64,000 nt of DNA from JABCPH02 sp963524305 (GCA_963524305.1 CAURGH010000004.1:1-64000), one strand, 5' to 3'. Positions 51,530 to 61,610 are shown, numbered from the stretch's first letter. Made by a program: numbers and translations. The notes: generated from the letters alone by a model not told the origin.

Positions 51530-51895
51530 ATGAAAAAAATAAAAGTTAAGAATGTATTGTTAAATAAAAAATTTCAATTACTGTGTCTAATAATTTTGTT
51601 TTTGGTAACAACTGTGATAAGTCAGGCAACTACAAGTGGAAATGCGGGGATATTTGCAACGCTTGTAACTTTTCTGACAAATATGAATAATGGACTGAAA
51701 ATAGTCTTTTCACTTGGGGCTATTGGGTGCATAGGATTTGGAGTATTCAAAATGTTGACTGATCCAAACATGACAGCAATAATAACTCTGTTAATAGGGG
51801 TGGCTTTGGCACTTGCACTTATTTTTGGTTCAGAAGATATAGTAAAAGGACTTGGTGGAACTATGATTGATACAGCTCTTTTGGAAGGAGTATAG
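51530..51895 (+). CDS. trbC: VirB2/TrbC-like pilin
   Basis: Major pilus subunit of the conjugation apparatus. 121 residues. A signal-like helix at about 16-33 (FQLLCLIILFLVTTVIS) is followed by two longer hydrophobic helices (GLKIVFSLGAIGCIGFGVFKML and TAIITLLIGVALALALIFG) separated by a short polar loop, the standard pilin pattern. First gene of the transfer operon, behind the attenuator leader. GGGGATGAT lies just before the ATG. The gene symbol follows the Trb scheme used for the rest. Confidence 0.85.
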   Translation: MKKIKVKNVLLNKKFQLLCLIILFLVTTVISQATTSGNAGIFATLVTFLTNMNNGLKIVFSLGAIGCIGFGVFKMLTDPNMTAIITLLIGVALALALIFGSEDIVKGLGGTMIDTALLEGV

Positions 51896-51897
51896 AC

Positions 51898-52605
51898 TTG
51901 GATTTGAAAAGAATAAGCAGGAAAAGGGATATTTTTAAATTAAGGACTGATGTCAAAAGAGAAAAGACAAGTTTTGAAAAAAGGGCTGAAACTTTGTTTG
52001 AACTTGCGGAAACAAATGCAAAGTTAAAAAAGGGATTAGGAACAAGCATAGTTGTTATTCTTGTCTTATGTTTAGTACTGGCATATTTCGCTATAAGAAC
52101 AAATATAAAGGTATTTCTTGTTCAGGTTGACAAAACAACAGGAGCTCCAATGGAAGTGAATGTATTGACAAAATCCAATGTGAAAGTTGGGGAGAAGGAA
52201 ACAAAATATTTTATATCAAAATTCATTTTGGATGTAAGAACTCTTCCGAAAGACACAGCATATTATGATAATAAGTTAAAGGAAAATGCTTTTTTCTTAA
52301 CACAAAATTCGCAAAAAAAATTGGATGCGATGATTCAGGAAACAGGAACAATACAAATGCTTGCAGATAAAATTACAACGAATGTAAATATAGTTTCAGC
52401 TAATAAACTTACAAATACTTCAAATACTTATCAAGTCAGATGGAAGGAAAAACAGTTTTCTGAAACAGGGATGGAAATACAGGATGCGAGCTATCTTGGA
52501 GTATTTACTGTGGAATATGTGAATGAAAAAAATGAGGAACTGGTGGCTAAAAATCCATTGGGAATAATAATAAAGGATTTTACAATTTCGAGGGAAAATA
52601 ATTAG
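51898..52605 (+). CDS. trbF: VirB8/TrbF-like assembly protein
   Basis: Inner-membrane bitopic protein that links the outer complex to the inner ATPases. 235 residues, TTG start. An N-terminal cytoplasmic segment, one membrane helix (TSIVVILVLCLVLAYFAI, about 49-66) and a periplasmic domain with KVFLVQVDKTTG, the MEVNVLTKSNV strand and FILDVRTLPKD. The end NPLGIIIKDFTISRE matches the TrbF C-terminus (NPLG....D...SRE). It starts two bases after the pilin gene stop. Confidence 0.88.
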   Translation: MDLKRISRKRDIFKLRTDVKREKTSFEKRAETLFELAETNAKLKKGLGTSIVVILVLCLVLAYFAIRTNIKVFLVQVDKTTGAPMEVNVLTKSNVKVGEKETKYFISKFILDVRTLPKDTAYYDNKLKENAFFLTQNSQKKLDAMIQETGTIQMLADKITTNVNIVSANKLTNTSNTYQVRWKEKQFSETGMEIQDASYLGVFTVEYVNEKNEELVAKNPLGIIIKDFTISRENN

Positions 52606-52622
52606 AAAAATGAGGGAGATGT

Positions 52623-53447
52623 ATGATAAAGAACAAGTTAAAAAAATTTAATAGAAAAATATTATCAGTGCTGTTTTTGATAATAATGTCGGTTAATATT
52701 TTTGCAAATGATGGAAATGTAAAAGAGAATATTACGGTAGATGTGGTAAAAAATAGTCAGAAAATATTTGATGATGATGGAATATTAAGTGGAAAAAAGG
52801 ATGCAATAAAAAAGACAGCCGTTATATTTAATTATGCGGAAAACAGCATATATGAAGTTTATTCCAAGCCAGACTATTTAACGACTTTAAGGCTTGCTCC
52901 AAATGAAAAAGTGGTATTTAAGGCTGGCGGAGATACAGAACGTTGGATGATTGAAGAGGCGACAGGTGGGAAAGAGAACAGAACATATATATACATAAAG
53001 CCGCTTGAAGAAGATATAAAGACTAACATAAATATAGTTACAGACAAGCACAGTTACTTTATTAATATTGAATCCACAAATGGAGAATACAATCCTTTAG
53101 TTGAATGGCAATATCCAAATGAGAGAAAAATATTAATGGACGAATATGAGGCTCATACGGAAAGTATTGGCACAACAGACTTAATGAAACTGAATTACAG
53201 ATATTCGTGGAACAAGAACTCAAAACTTTCTCCAGTTCAAGTATTTGACAACGGAGAAAAGACATTCATAGTATTAAAGTCAAATTTGCAGGAAATGCCA
53301 GCTTTTTATGTAAAAGGGGTGGATAATCAACTATCTTTAGTTAATACAAAAATTGAAGGACGTAATGTTATGATTGACAACGTTGTAAAAGAAATATATA
53401 TGACACTTGGAAAAAATACATTGAAGATATATAACCAGAAAAAATAG
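52623..53447 (+). CDS. trbG: VirB9/TrbG-like outer-complex protein
   Basis: Periplasmic component that forms the outer-membrane core complex with VirB10. 274 residues; a signal peptide (KFNRKILSVLFLIIMSVNIFA) is present. LRLAPNEKVVFKAGGDTERWMIEEATGGKENRTYIYIKP contains the family motif (G.T.RW.I......G.......VKP). The C-terminal NPLVEWQYPNERKILMDE stretch and the SPVQVFDNGEKTFIVLKS strand pair are typical of VirB9 C-terminal domains. 17 bases after trbF. Confidence 0.88.
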   Translation: MIKNKLKKFNRKILSVLFLIIMSVNIFANDGNVKENITVDVVKNSQKIFDDDGILSGKKDAIKKTAVIFNYAENSIYEVYSKPDYLTTLRLAPNEKVVFKAGGDTERWMIEEATGGKENRTYIYIKPLEEDIKTNINIVTDKHSYFINIESTNGEYNPLVEWQYPNERKILMDEYEAHTESIGTTDLMKLNYRYSWNKNSKLSPVQVFDNGEKTFIVLKSNLQEMPAFYVKGVDNQLSLVNTKIEGRNVMIDNVVKEIYMTLGKNTLKIYNQKK

Positions 53448-53464
53448 AAAAGGGGGTGTCTTGA

Positions 53465-54796
53465 TTGGTAAATAAGAATGACTATTTTGAAACTTCTGAA
53501 GATGATTTTGCAGAACAGAAGGAAGAAGAAATATCTCTTGAGGATGAGGGGATAGGAACGATAAAAAATTCAAAGATAAAAATAGAAGAATTTTTTGATA
53601 AGAAAAAAGTTGCTATCCTAGTCTGCATAATTTCGGCTTTAATTTTTGCAAGCATATATTTTGCAAATCAGGCTAAAAAAAATGAAAAGCCAAAGGAACA
53701 GGGGAAAAAGGAGTCAATGTCAACTGGAACGGGACTGGATATAAAGGATGCGGTGAATGCTCAGAATAAAAATACTCAAACTCCTGAAGGTGTAACGCAG
53801 GATGGAGTGGCAAATATAAATACGACGACTGATGGAACTGGAACGCCTAACCTATCACAGTATGATTCTCAGTTAGGTTCAGAATACAATAATGACAATC
53901 TTGATTCAAATTATGGTTCAAGTTCATCATTGTTTTCAGATATTTCAGAAGATAAAAATTCTAATGATTCGACAGTTTCAGAAGAAAAAAGCAAGGAATG
54001 GAGAAAGTCTGCAATAGGATTTGATAAAGGAGTTTCAACACAAACTCCGCAAACGCCAGAACAGTATCAGGAACAGCAGCAAGTTCCTCAGAATGTGCAA
54101 CAACAAAATGAAAATGATACAGATCAGAATAAACAAAAGTCAAAGTCTTTATTCCTGAAACAAAAACAGGACAGCTTCTATTCGACTAATTTAAAAAATC
54201 CTGCAATAGGGAAATATGAGTTAAAGACAGGGAGTTTTATTCCAGCTGTTCTTGTAACGGCAATCAACTCTGATTTGCCGGGAGATGTGATTGCTCAGGT
54301 TAGAGAAAATGTCTATGACTACCGTACTGGAAAGTATATTTTAATCCCTATGGGTACAAAAATAGTTGGAAAATATGATAGCAGTATAACGTATGGACAG
54401 AACAGAGTTTTATTGATATGGCAAAGACTGGTTTTTCCAAATGGCTCAACACTTGTGCTTGATAATATACAGGGAGTGGATTTGCTGGGGAATGCTGGCT
54501 TAAAAGGAAAAACCAACAACCATTTTTGGAAACTTATGAGAAGTGTGTTGTTGTCTTCTGCCATAAATATGGCTTCAGGCTCGCTTGAAAGTTTTAATGT
54601 AAATATTGAAGCTAGAAGCAGGTCAAGAGTGAATATTGGTACAGGTGCTTCAGATGCGGCACAGAATATTAGAAGCATTGGGGAAAGAATGGTTGAAAAG
54701 GATTTGAATAGACAGCCTACAATTGAGATAAAAAGAGGTAAAAAATTTAATATCTTTGTAAGCAAGGATATAATTTTATCTCCATATAGGAAATAA
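53465..54796 (+). CDS. trbI: VirB10/TrbI-like core-complex protein
   Basis: Inner-membrane-anchored protein that spans the envelope. 443 residues, TTG start. An N-terminal acidic cytoplasmic stretch, one membrane helix (VAILVCIISALIFASIYFANQ, about 45-66), then a long Ser/Thr/Gln/Asn-rich linker (about 70-230) in place of the usual Pro-rich one. The conserved C-terminal domain (KTGSFIPAVLVTAINSDLPGDVIAQVRENVYDYRTGKYILIPMGTKIVGKY) is followed by an antenna-like hydrophobic region (SVLLSSAINMASGS). Confidence 0.93.
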   Translation: MVNKNDYFETSEDDFAEQKEEEISLEDEGIGTIKNSKIKIEEFFDKKKVAILVCIISALIFASIYFANQAKKNEKPKEQGKKESMSTGTGLDIKDAVNAQNKNTQTPEGVTQDGVANINTTTDGTGTPNLSQYDSQLGSEYNNDNLDSNYGSSSSLFSDISEDKNSNDSTVSEEKSKEWRKSAIGFDKGVSTQTPQTPEQYQEQQQVPQNVQQQNENDTDQNKQKSKSLFLKQKQDSFYSTNLKNPAIGKYELKTGSFIPAVLVTAINSDLPGDVIAQVRENVYDYRTGKYILIPMGTKIVGKYDSSITYGQNRVLLIWQRLVFPNGSTLVLDNIQGVDLLGNAGLKGKTNNHFWKLMRSVLLSSAINMASGSLESFNVNIEARSRSRVNIGTGASDAAQNIRSIGERMVEKDLNRQPTIEIKRGKKFNIFVSKDIILSPYRK

Positions 54797-54798
54797 TT

Positions 54799-56829
54799 AT
54801 GGACAAGAAATATAAGCCGCTTAGAAATACGAAGCCTGTAAAATGGATTTTTGCAATAATAATGTTTATTTCAGTAAATATAACAGGTTTAATGATAGTA
54901 TCAACAAACTATATGGAAGAACTGGAAAAAGTTAATAATTATACTACTTTTGCCAAAATACGAAGATTAATAAAACCTGTAATTATTGGGAAAAAGAATC
55001 AGTATATATACTTTCCGTCTGAAAACTGGGAAATAGTAATGGAAAAAACTCCTAGATTAACTTCGCAGTTTCAATTAGGTATGTGCTTTATATTTGCTGG
55101 CTCGTTAATTATTTTAACAATGCCGTACTGGAAAAAAAGGAAACTGAAATCGCACGGAGATGCTGAATTTGGAACGTATGATGATTTGAAGAAAAATAAG
55201 AAAAAGCCTTCGGATGTGAACTTTCTAAGCGGAGATGAAAACGGTTTTGTTATAGGGTATGTAAGGACACTGGCTGGGAAGTTAAAACTGCTTTATGATA
55301 CATCAATGATACATATTGCCCTGTTCTTGCCAACAAGAGGAGGAAAAGGTGTGGGATATATTATTCCAAGCCTTATAGCAGGACTAAAAAGAATATCAAC
55401 CTTTATTTCTGATATAAAGAAGGAAAATTACGAACTTACAAGCTGGTACAGAGCAAAAATATTGAAGCATAAAATATTAAAATTTGAGCCAATGAGTGAA
55501 CTTTCAAACAGCTATAACTTTTTATCAGAAGTAAGATATGGAACAAATTATGAAATTGAAGATTGCAGAATAATTGGAACAATGATTGTTGGGGAAGATG
55601 AGAGCAAGGATCCGTTTTGGGGAGATAGTGCAAAAGATACAATTTCCACTTTAACTGGCTATGTTCATTACAGGGAAGTAAGCAGCCGTTCTGAAAAAGA
55701 TCCCGATATAACAGATGTTAGGGTTTCATTAAATGATGTAATATCAATGATTACTAACACTGAAAATTCTTTATATAGAATGTTTGCAAAATATCTTGGA
55801 AAGCCTATGGAAGAAGGGGAAGATGATACTCCAAAGGATTTTATTTTGAAGAAAAAAACAATTGAAAGGCTTAGAAAAATATATACTGATGAGGAATCAA
55901 TTAAAGCATTAAACAAAGGATTGCACCCCTTTATTGCAAAACAGTTTGGATATTTATTGCAAAATACAGGAGAAAATACATTTAAGTCTATAACTTCAAC
56001 AGCAAAGACTAAATTACAGGTATTTGAGATTCCTTCGGTTGTAAAAAATATAGGAAAATCCGATTTTAGGGCATTAGACTTGGTTAATGGCGATAATCCT
56101 GTGGATTTATATTTTGTGATAAAACCGAAAGATATAGACTTGCTAGCTCCGTTAGTACGGATAATGTATATTCAGCTGACAAATTTATTAATGGAAAGTT
56201 TAAGCAAGAAAAATTTTAACATAACGTTTGTAATGGATGAACTAAATGCTTATGGCAAGATGAAGGCTCTTGTAAAAGGGCTTGGGTACTATGCAGGATT
56301 TGGAATAAAGATGATTGGGATATTTCAGGGACTTGATCAGTTAAATTCGACATATGATAAACAGGGGAAAGAGGTGCTAAATGGATGCCAGATTCAGATA
56401 TTTGGTAGACCGAACGATGAGGCTGCACCTGACTATATTTCAAAGACGCTTGGCAAGGAAACAATTAGGGTAAAAAGTAGAAATATTGGGCTAAAAGGGG
56501 GAGGGAACGTTTCAGAGCAGGGAAAGGATTTATTAAGTCCTTCAGAAACAAGACTGCTGCCTGACAGAAAGGCAGTTGTAATTACGGGATACAAAAAACC
56601 TTTATTATTAGATAAACTCTATTACTACGAATATCCTGATCTGTTAAAAAGAACACAGCACCAGCCAGTATTCTTTAAGGATGGATATGTAATATTTGAA
56701 GGAATGAAGGGAATGTATGAATACAAACATACATTTAAAATGAAAGAGGAAGATTTTTATGATGATATAAAATATGAAAAAATTATTGAAAAGGCAAGAA
56801 AAAAGTATAAATCAGAAAAAATAGGATAG
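54799..56829 (+). CDS. traG: VirD4/TraG-type coupling protein
   Basis: DNA-pumping ATPase that brings the relaxase-DNA complex to the channel. 676 residues. Two N-terminal membrane helices (about 16-36 and 92-110), Walker A PTRGGKGVG at 178-186, Walker B FVMDELNAYG near 473-482, and IFGRPNDEAAPDYISKTLGKETI. The all-alpha insertion (350-420) is present. Located inside the trb operon between virB10 and virB11, not beside the relaxase as in many elements. Confidence 0.93.
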   Translation: MDKKYKPLRNTKPVKWIFAIIMFISVNITGLMIVSTNYMEELEKVNNYTTFAKIRRLIKPVIIGKKNQYIYFPSENWEIVMEKTPRLTSQFQLGMCFIFAGSLIILTMPYWKKRKLKSHGDAEFGTYDDLKKNKKKPSDVNFLSGDENGFVIGYVRTLAGKLKLLYDTSMIHIALFLPTRGGKGVGYIIPSLIAGLKRISTFISDIKKENYELTSWYRAKILKHKILKFEPMSELSNSYNFLSEVRYGTNYEIEDCRIIGTMIVGEDESKDPFWGDSAKDTISTLTGYVHYREVSSRSEKDPDITDVRVSLNDVISMITNTENSLYRMFAKYLGKPMEEGEDDTPKDFILKKKTIERLRKIYTDEESIKALNKGLHPFIAKQFGYLLQNTGENTFKSITSTAKTKLQVFEIPSVVKNIGKSDFRALDLVNGDNPVDLYFVIKPKDIDLLAPLVRIMYIQLTNLLMESLSKKNFNITFVMDELNAYGKMKALVKGLGYYAGFGIKMIGIFQGLDQLNSTYDKQGKEVLNGCQIQIFGRPNDEAAPDYISKTLGKETIRVKSRNIGLKGGGNVSEQGKDLLSPSETRLLPDRKAVVITGYKKPLLLDKLYYYEYPDLLKRTQHQPVFFKDGYVIFEGMKGMYEYKHTFKMKEEDFYDDIKYEKIIEKARKKYKSEKIG

Positions 56830-56837
56830 GGGGATAT

Positions 56838-57137
56838 ATGGAAAATATTGAAGAAATAATTAATGGTTCAGATGAAATAATAAAGAAAAAGAGAAAAACT
56901 AGAGAAAAAAATTATACTGAAAGAATAAAAAGAAATAAAGAAAAAGTTGCCAAACTGGAGAAAATAAGGGATGATTCTCAAAAGGAAATTGAAAAGGTTG
57001 AACAGGAAAATGCAGATATTTTAAGAGAGATTTTAGAAAAATCTGGTGTAGAAAATAAACTTTTAAAAATCATAATTGAAAGTCCAAGCAATGATGAAAT
57101 TACTAAAAAAATGAAGGAACTGGCAGAAGTATTATGA
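56838..57137 (+). CDS. Short coiled-coil protein in the transfer operon
   Basis: 99 residues, very charged, predicted helical (KKKRKTREKNYTERIKRNKEKVAKLEKIRDDSQKEIEKVEQENADILREILEKSG), no membrane helix, signal or Cys. No family recognised. It starts eight bases after traG with GGGGGATAT upstream, and its stop overlaps the VirB11 start by four bases. It could be a small cytoplasmic adaptor between VirD4 and VirB11, but its function is unknown. Confidence 0.65.
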   Translation: MENIEEIINGSDEIIKKKRKTREKNYTERIKRNKEKVAKLEKIRDDSQKEIEKVEQENADILREILEKSGVENKLLKIIIESPSNDEITKKMKELAEVL

Positions 57138-58123
57138 CGGAAAGTGAAAAATATGAACTTCAGAAGCAGTCACAAATAGACTTTGTAAATGAAAGGCTGT
57201 CAGCACTGAAGGAATATATGGAAGATGATGATATTACTGAAATAATGTTAAATCCTGATGGATATGTATGGGTGGAATCATATGAAAAGGGAATGTACAA
57301 GACAAGTACATATCTGAATGAGATGGAAGGATACAAAATTATTCAGGTGCTTGCTTCATATAACTCAAAGATAATTTCTGAAAAAAATCCAAGACTTTCT
57401 GGAAATTTGCCAAATTCTGACAGATTTCAGGGAGCCGCAAAAGGAATTACTAAAGGTATTCCAGTATTTACAATAAGAAAAAGGCCTAAGAAAATATTTA
57501 CACTTGATGACTATTTAGCAATGGGTTCAATTACAGAATTTCAGAAAAATTTTCTTGCAGAAGCTATTTTGAATAAAAAGAATATAGTTGTATCAGGTGG
57601 AACTGGTACAGGAAAGACAACATTTACTAATGCTCTTGTTGATTATTTAAAGCAAGTTGACATAATTAGAAATACGGTTGAAAGGATATATATTATTGAG
57701 GAAGTTGAGGAAATTATCTGCGATAAGGAAAATGTGTTAAGAGTGTTTGTGACTGAAGATGTTTCTGCACTGGAATTATCAAAGGACGCACTTAGACATA
57801 GGCCAGATAGAATTATTCAGGGAGAGCTTAGATATGGAGAAGAAGCTGAGGAGATACTTAAAAACTGGAATACTGGGCATAGTGGAGGATTTACAACAGT
57901 CCATTCAGATGGTGCAGAAGAAACTTTGGAAAGACTGGAAGAGCTGCTAATGGAAGTTGATAGGAATCCAAGGCAGCCGCTTATAGGGCGTTCTGTAGAT
58001 GTAATTGTAAATATCATAAGAACGACTGAAAATGGTAAAACTGTAAGAAAAGTGAACAAGATAATTAAAGTAAACGGCTTTAACAAAAAGACAAAGGAAT
58101 ATGAAATTGAGGAGGTAGGATAA
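57134..58123 (+). CDS. trbB: VirB11/TrbB-like traffic ATPase
   Basis: Hexameric ATPase at the base of the channel. 329 residues. Walker A SGGTGTGKTTF near 155-165, Asp box / Walker B region IYIIEEVEEI, and the DALRHRPDRIIQGELRYGEEAEEILKNWNTGHSGGFTTVHSD segment containing the His box and GE.R motif. The N-terminal domain DITEIMLNPDGYVWVE is typical of the family. Its stop codon overlaps the start of the VirB3 gene by one base. Confidence 0.95.
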   Translation: MTESEKYELQKQSQIDFVNERLSALKEYMEDDDITEIMLNPDGYVWVESYEKGMYKTSTYLNEMEGYKIIQVLASYNSKIISEKNPRLSGNLPNSDRFQGAAKGITKGIPVFTIRKRPKKIFTLDDYLAMGSITEFQKNFLAEAILNKKNIVVSGGTGTGKTTFTNALVDYLKQVDIIRNTVERIYIIEEVEEIICDKENVLRVFVTEDVSALELSKDALRHRPDRIIQGELRYGEEAEEILKNWNTGHSGGFTTVHSDGAEETLERLEELLMEVDRNPRQPLIGRSVDVIVNIIRTTENGKTVRKVNKIIKVNGFNKKTKEYEIEEVG

Positions 58124-58362
58124 TGAAATTAAAAGTGTATAAATCTTTATTGGACATGAAGATGATAATGGGGCTGCCATATAAGGTTTTTATATCATTG
58201 GTATTATTTACAGGAATTATATTTTTAATATTCAGGCACTGGGTAATTTTTATACCAGCAGGAGCAATATATATTCTATGTGCAGTTATGTCAGTAAAGG
58301 ATCCGATGACGCTGGAACTGATAATAGAGCATTACAAAACTGAAAGATATTTAAATCCGTAG
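58123..58362 (+). CDS. trbD: VirB3/TrbD-like membrane protein
   Basis: Small inner-membrane component that works with VirB4. 79 residues, with two close hydrophobic helices (VFISLVLFTGIIFLIF and WVIFIPAGAIYILCAVMSV) after the short N-terminal YKSLLDMKMIMGLP, the pattern of TrbD. The ending DPMTLELIIEHYKTERYLNP matches the cytoplasmic tail. It starts one base into the trbB stop; VirB4 follows after 19 bases. Confidence 0.85.
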   Translation: MKLKVYKSLLDMKMIMGLPYKVFISLVLFTGIIFLIFRHWVIFIPAGAIYILCAVMSVKDPMTLELIIEHYKTERYLNP

Positions 58363-58381
58363 AAAATGGAAAGGGGAAAAA

Positions 58382-60865
58382 ATGGGAAAAACACTTGATA
58401 ACTATAAGAATTCATTTATGTATCATATCCCTTGGGATTTCCTTCTCAATGACTTTATTCTTGTTAATAAAAATATGGGGTTTCAGGTAACTTTGAAAGT
58501 TAGAAATCACGACTTGGATTTTTTTACTGAGGAAGAAATGAACTTGAAAATATTGCAGTATAACAATGCGATAAAGAAATTGCCTGATAATTTTATTGTT
58601 CATTATGAAGTTCAGAGAAAGAAGTCAAGAGGATATATTGAAACAGAAATTAACGATGACTTTATACCGACAGTGCTTATGGAAAGAGAAAGAAAAGACT
58701 TATTTTCAAAAGGGGAATATTTTAAATGTGATTACTATATAACATTGACATATTTAATAACAGAAGATGCTGAAAATAAGATAAATTCATTGCTGGCAAG
58801 TAAAAAGGAAGATGACTCAGAAGAAAAGATGGCGGAGGAAGCGGAAAGGGAATTAAAAATATTTAGGCAAAAAGTAGTTTCATTTATTGCATTATTAAAA
58901 TATGCCACAACGAGCATTGAAGTTTTGCAGGGAGATGAACTTATGGCATATATGTATTCCACAGTGAATGCTGAATTTCCTGAAAAGAAGAAAATGCCTA
59001 CGTCTCCTCTATATCCAATTGATCAATATTTGTCAAACTCAAGTTTTGAAAATGGAAAAGACACGAAAATACAAAGACTGACAAAGGCAAAGCATTTAAG
59101 GACAATCTCAGTTAATCTGTTTCCTGATGAGATAGAGTCAAGAGTTCTGAAAAAACTTGAAAGCCTGGACTTTGAATTTAGAATGTCGGCAAGATACATT
59201 ATACTTTCGCAAAATGAATCAAAAAAGATGTTAAAAAACTTCTTTATTTTTCATCAGGGAAAGCAGAAGAACTTTGGGCAGTATATAACGGAGGCTATAA
59301 CTAAAAAGCCTTCATTTAACATTGATGAGCTGGAACTGGCAAAAACAGAAGAGGCAAAAATGGCTTTAAATGAATTTAAAGAAGGCGGGATGAGTTATGG
59401 CTATTACACATTTACCATAGTACTTGCTGATGAAGATATAAAAAGGCTTGAGGACAATGCACTTAAAATAGTAACAATATTTGATGAACAGGACTTTACT
59501 TGTTCGATTGACAAGTACAATATTTTTTCTTCGTATTTAGGGGCTATTCCAGGAAATGTGAAGGCGAATATAAGAAAATATCCAATAAACTCAATGCTTT
59601 TAAGCTGTCTTTTCCCTACTTCATCACTGTATCGTGGTGAGGAAGTAAATGAATTTTTTAGGGATAAGAAAAATATTACAGGTGTTCCGCTTATGATGAC
59701 TAAAACAGACTTGAATGATATATTTTACTTTAACCTTCATATAAAGGATGCGGCGCATACGCTTATAGCAGGTCCAACAAGGTCAGGAAAATCAGTATTA
59801 TTAGGAATGCTGGTAGCTGAACTAAAAAAATATCCTAATGCACAGGTATTCTTTTTCGATAAAGGTGGCTCAATACGTGTTTTAACTGCCTGTATGGGTG
59901 GAAAATTTTATGACTTGGGAAAAGGTGGAGATAATGATTTGGCATTTCAACCGCTTGCGAATATTCATATCGAAACAGAAAGAGCATTTGCAAGCAACTG
60001 GATAATTTCTCTTCTTCAGCAGGAAAATGTAATTGTAACGCCTGATATGAAAAGCACAATCTGGGAAACGCTTACTACTCTTTCAAATGATCCGCCTAAC
60101 AGGAGAACAATGACAAATTTTGCATTTACAGTTATGAACAAGGAAATTCAGCAAGCACTTGAGCCATACACAAATATAGGTTCATATGGAAAATATTTCG
60201 ATAATAATGAGGATAATTTTTCAGACTCAAACTGGCAGGTATTTGAAATGGGAAGAATAATAGAAGATCCAAAAGCGACAGCTCCCATATTAAGTTATCT
60301 GTTTCATAGAATAGAAGTGGAAAAATTAACCAAAGATTATCTGACTGCAATCGTAGTTGATGAGGCTTGGTTTGCAATGGAAAACGAAAGTTTCAGGCTT
60401 AAATTCAATGACTGGCTTAGAACCCTTGCAAAACTGAATGCCTTTATAATATTTGCAACACAGTCGCTTGATGAAATTGCAAAATCTGAAATAACACCTG
60501 CAATAGTTGATGGATGTAAGACAAAAATACTTCTTCCCTCTCCACAGGCAAAGAATTACTGGAAAGAACTTTATTCAAAATTTGGCTTAAATACAATAGA
60601 AATTGAAAAAGTTGCACGAGGGGAAATGCAGAAACAATATTTTTATAAAAGTGATCTCGGATCAAGGGAATTTGAAATGGATTTAGGGAAAATTGAACTG
60701 GCTTATGTAGGTTCTGCAAGTTCAACTGATCAGATAAAAATACAGGAAATATGTGCAGAAACAAATGATCTAAAGGAAATTAACTTAAAATGGCTAGAAT
60801 ACAAATTAGGTAAAAATAGTCAGGAATTTAGAAGATGTAAGGAAATTATACAGGGAGGTAACTAA
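58382..60865 (+). CDS. trbE: VirB4/TrbE-like ATPase
   Basis: Largest ATPase of the transfer apparatus. 827 residues. The N-terminal CagE/TrbE-like region spans about 1-420; Walker A AGPTRSGKSVLLGML lies near 461-475. VFFFDKGGSIRVLTACMGGKFYDLG and Walker B AIVVDEAWFAMENE follow. ATQSLDEIAKSEITPAIVDGCKTKILLPSP is the usual sensor region. It starts with GGAAAGGGG upstream and is followed after one base by the VirB5 gene. Confidence 0.95.
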   Translation: MGKTLDNYKNSFMYHIPWDFLLNDFILVNKNMGFQVTLKVRNHDLDFFTEEEMNLKILQYNNAIKKLPDNFIVHYEVQRKKSRGYIETEINDDFIPTVLMERERKDLFSKGEYFKCDYYITLTYLITEDAENKINSLLASKKEDDSEEKMAEEAERELKIFRQKVVSFIALLKYATTSIEVLQGDELMAYMYSTVNAEFPEKKKMPTSPLYPIDQYLSNSSFENGKDTKIQRLTKAKHLRTISVNLFPDEIESRVLKKLESLDFEFRMSARYIILSQNESKKMLKNFFIFHQGKQKNFGQYITEAITKKPSFNIDELELAKTEEAKMALNEFKEGGMSYGYYTFTIVLADEDIKRLEDNALKIVTIFDEQDFTCSIDKYNIFSSYLGAIPGNVKANIRKYPINSMLLSCLFPTSSLYRGEEVNEFFRDKKNITGVPLMMTKTDLNDIFYFNLHIKDAAHTLIAGPTRSGKSVLLGMLVAELKKYPNAQVFFFDKGGSIRVLTACMGGKFYDLGKGGDNDLAFQPLANIHIETERAFASNWIISLLQQENVIVTPDMKSTIWETLTTLSNDPPNRRTMTNFAFTVMNKEIQQALEPYTNIGSYGKYFDNNEDNFSDSNWQVFEMGRIIEDPKATAPILSYLFHRIEVEKLTKDYLTAIVVDEAWFAMENESFRLKFNDWLRTLAKLNAFIIFATQSLDEIAKSEITPAIVDGCKTKILLPSPQAKNYWKELYSKFGLNTIEIEKVARGEMQKQYFYKSDLGSREFEMDLGKIELAYVGSASSTDQIKIQEICAETNDLKEINLKWLEYKLGKNSQEFRRCKEIIQGGN

Positions 60866-60866
60866 A

Positions 60867-61598
60867 ATGAAAAAAATAATATTCTTTTTAATGGTAACAA
60901 CAGTTATATCAGTAAATTCGTTTTCAGGAATACTTGGAGGCGGCGGTGGGGTTTCTGATTACTGGCAAATGAAGACATATTTTGAAAGTGTGGCAATCAA
61001 TGCACAGACACTAAAAAGTCTGAATGCACAGTTAAAGGAGATCGAAAGACAGATTGAACTTTCAAAGAAACTGCCTGAAGCCTATCTAAAAAAATATATA
61101 AGCCAATATGATGACACGATAAAGACATTAGTTAGAATAACAAATACCACAAAATCAACATTAAGGGACGCAAAAAGAGCTGAACTATGGTTTAAAGATG
61201 TCTATGCTGATGCTAATAACAGACAGTATATGGCTCTTCTTGACAGATTTACAAACACGCTTGACAGTCTTTCAAGAGACGCAATGAAGTCAGGCTCTAT
61301 GAATGAAGTGGCCATGAAAAAAACATCGGATAATGCAAAGATGCTTATAAGAAAAACTCACGAAGCCAAAAATCCACAACAAGTATTGGAAGTGCTATCA
61401 CAATGGAGTGCCAACCTGTCAGTACAGATGAATGCAATAGCCGATATGATTTCAACTACAAATAGACTTGACGCATTAAAGGCGGCTGAAGAAGTGCAGG
61501 CAAGAAGGGAAGCTCAAAAAAGAAGTGAATATACAAAAAACAGTTTAAACAATCATATAAAGGCAATGGAAAATGAAGTGAAAAAACATAAGAAATAA
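60867..61598 (+). CDS. trbJ: VirB5/TrbJ-like minor pilus component
   Basis: Periplasmic protein at the pilus tip. 243 residues with signal peptide (KKIIFFLMVTTVISVNSFSG) and then the TrbJ-like start SGILGGGGGVSDYWQMKTYFESV. The rest is mostly long amphipathic helices (INAQTLKSLNAQLKEIERQIELSKKL; SQWSANLSVQMNAIADMISTTNRLDALKAAEEVQARREAQ). Ends in a basic stretch. It fits TrbJ by position and pattern. GGGAGG lies just before the ATG. Confidence 0.88.
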   Translation: MKKIIFFLMVTTVISVNSFSGILGGGGGVSDYWQMKTYFESVAINAQTLKSLNAQLKEIERQIELSKKLPEAYLKKYISQYDDTIKTLVRITNTTKSTLRDAKRAELWFKDVYADANNRQYMALLDRFTNTLDSLSRDAMKSGSMNEVAMKKTSDNAKMLIRKTHEAKNPQQVLEVLSQWSANLSVQMNAIADMISTTNRLDALKAAEEVQARREAQKRSEYTKNSLNNHIKAMENEVKKHKK

Positions 61599-61610
61599 GG
61601 AGGAAAATAA

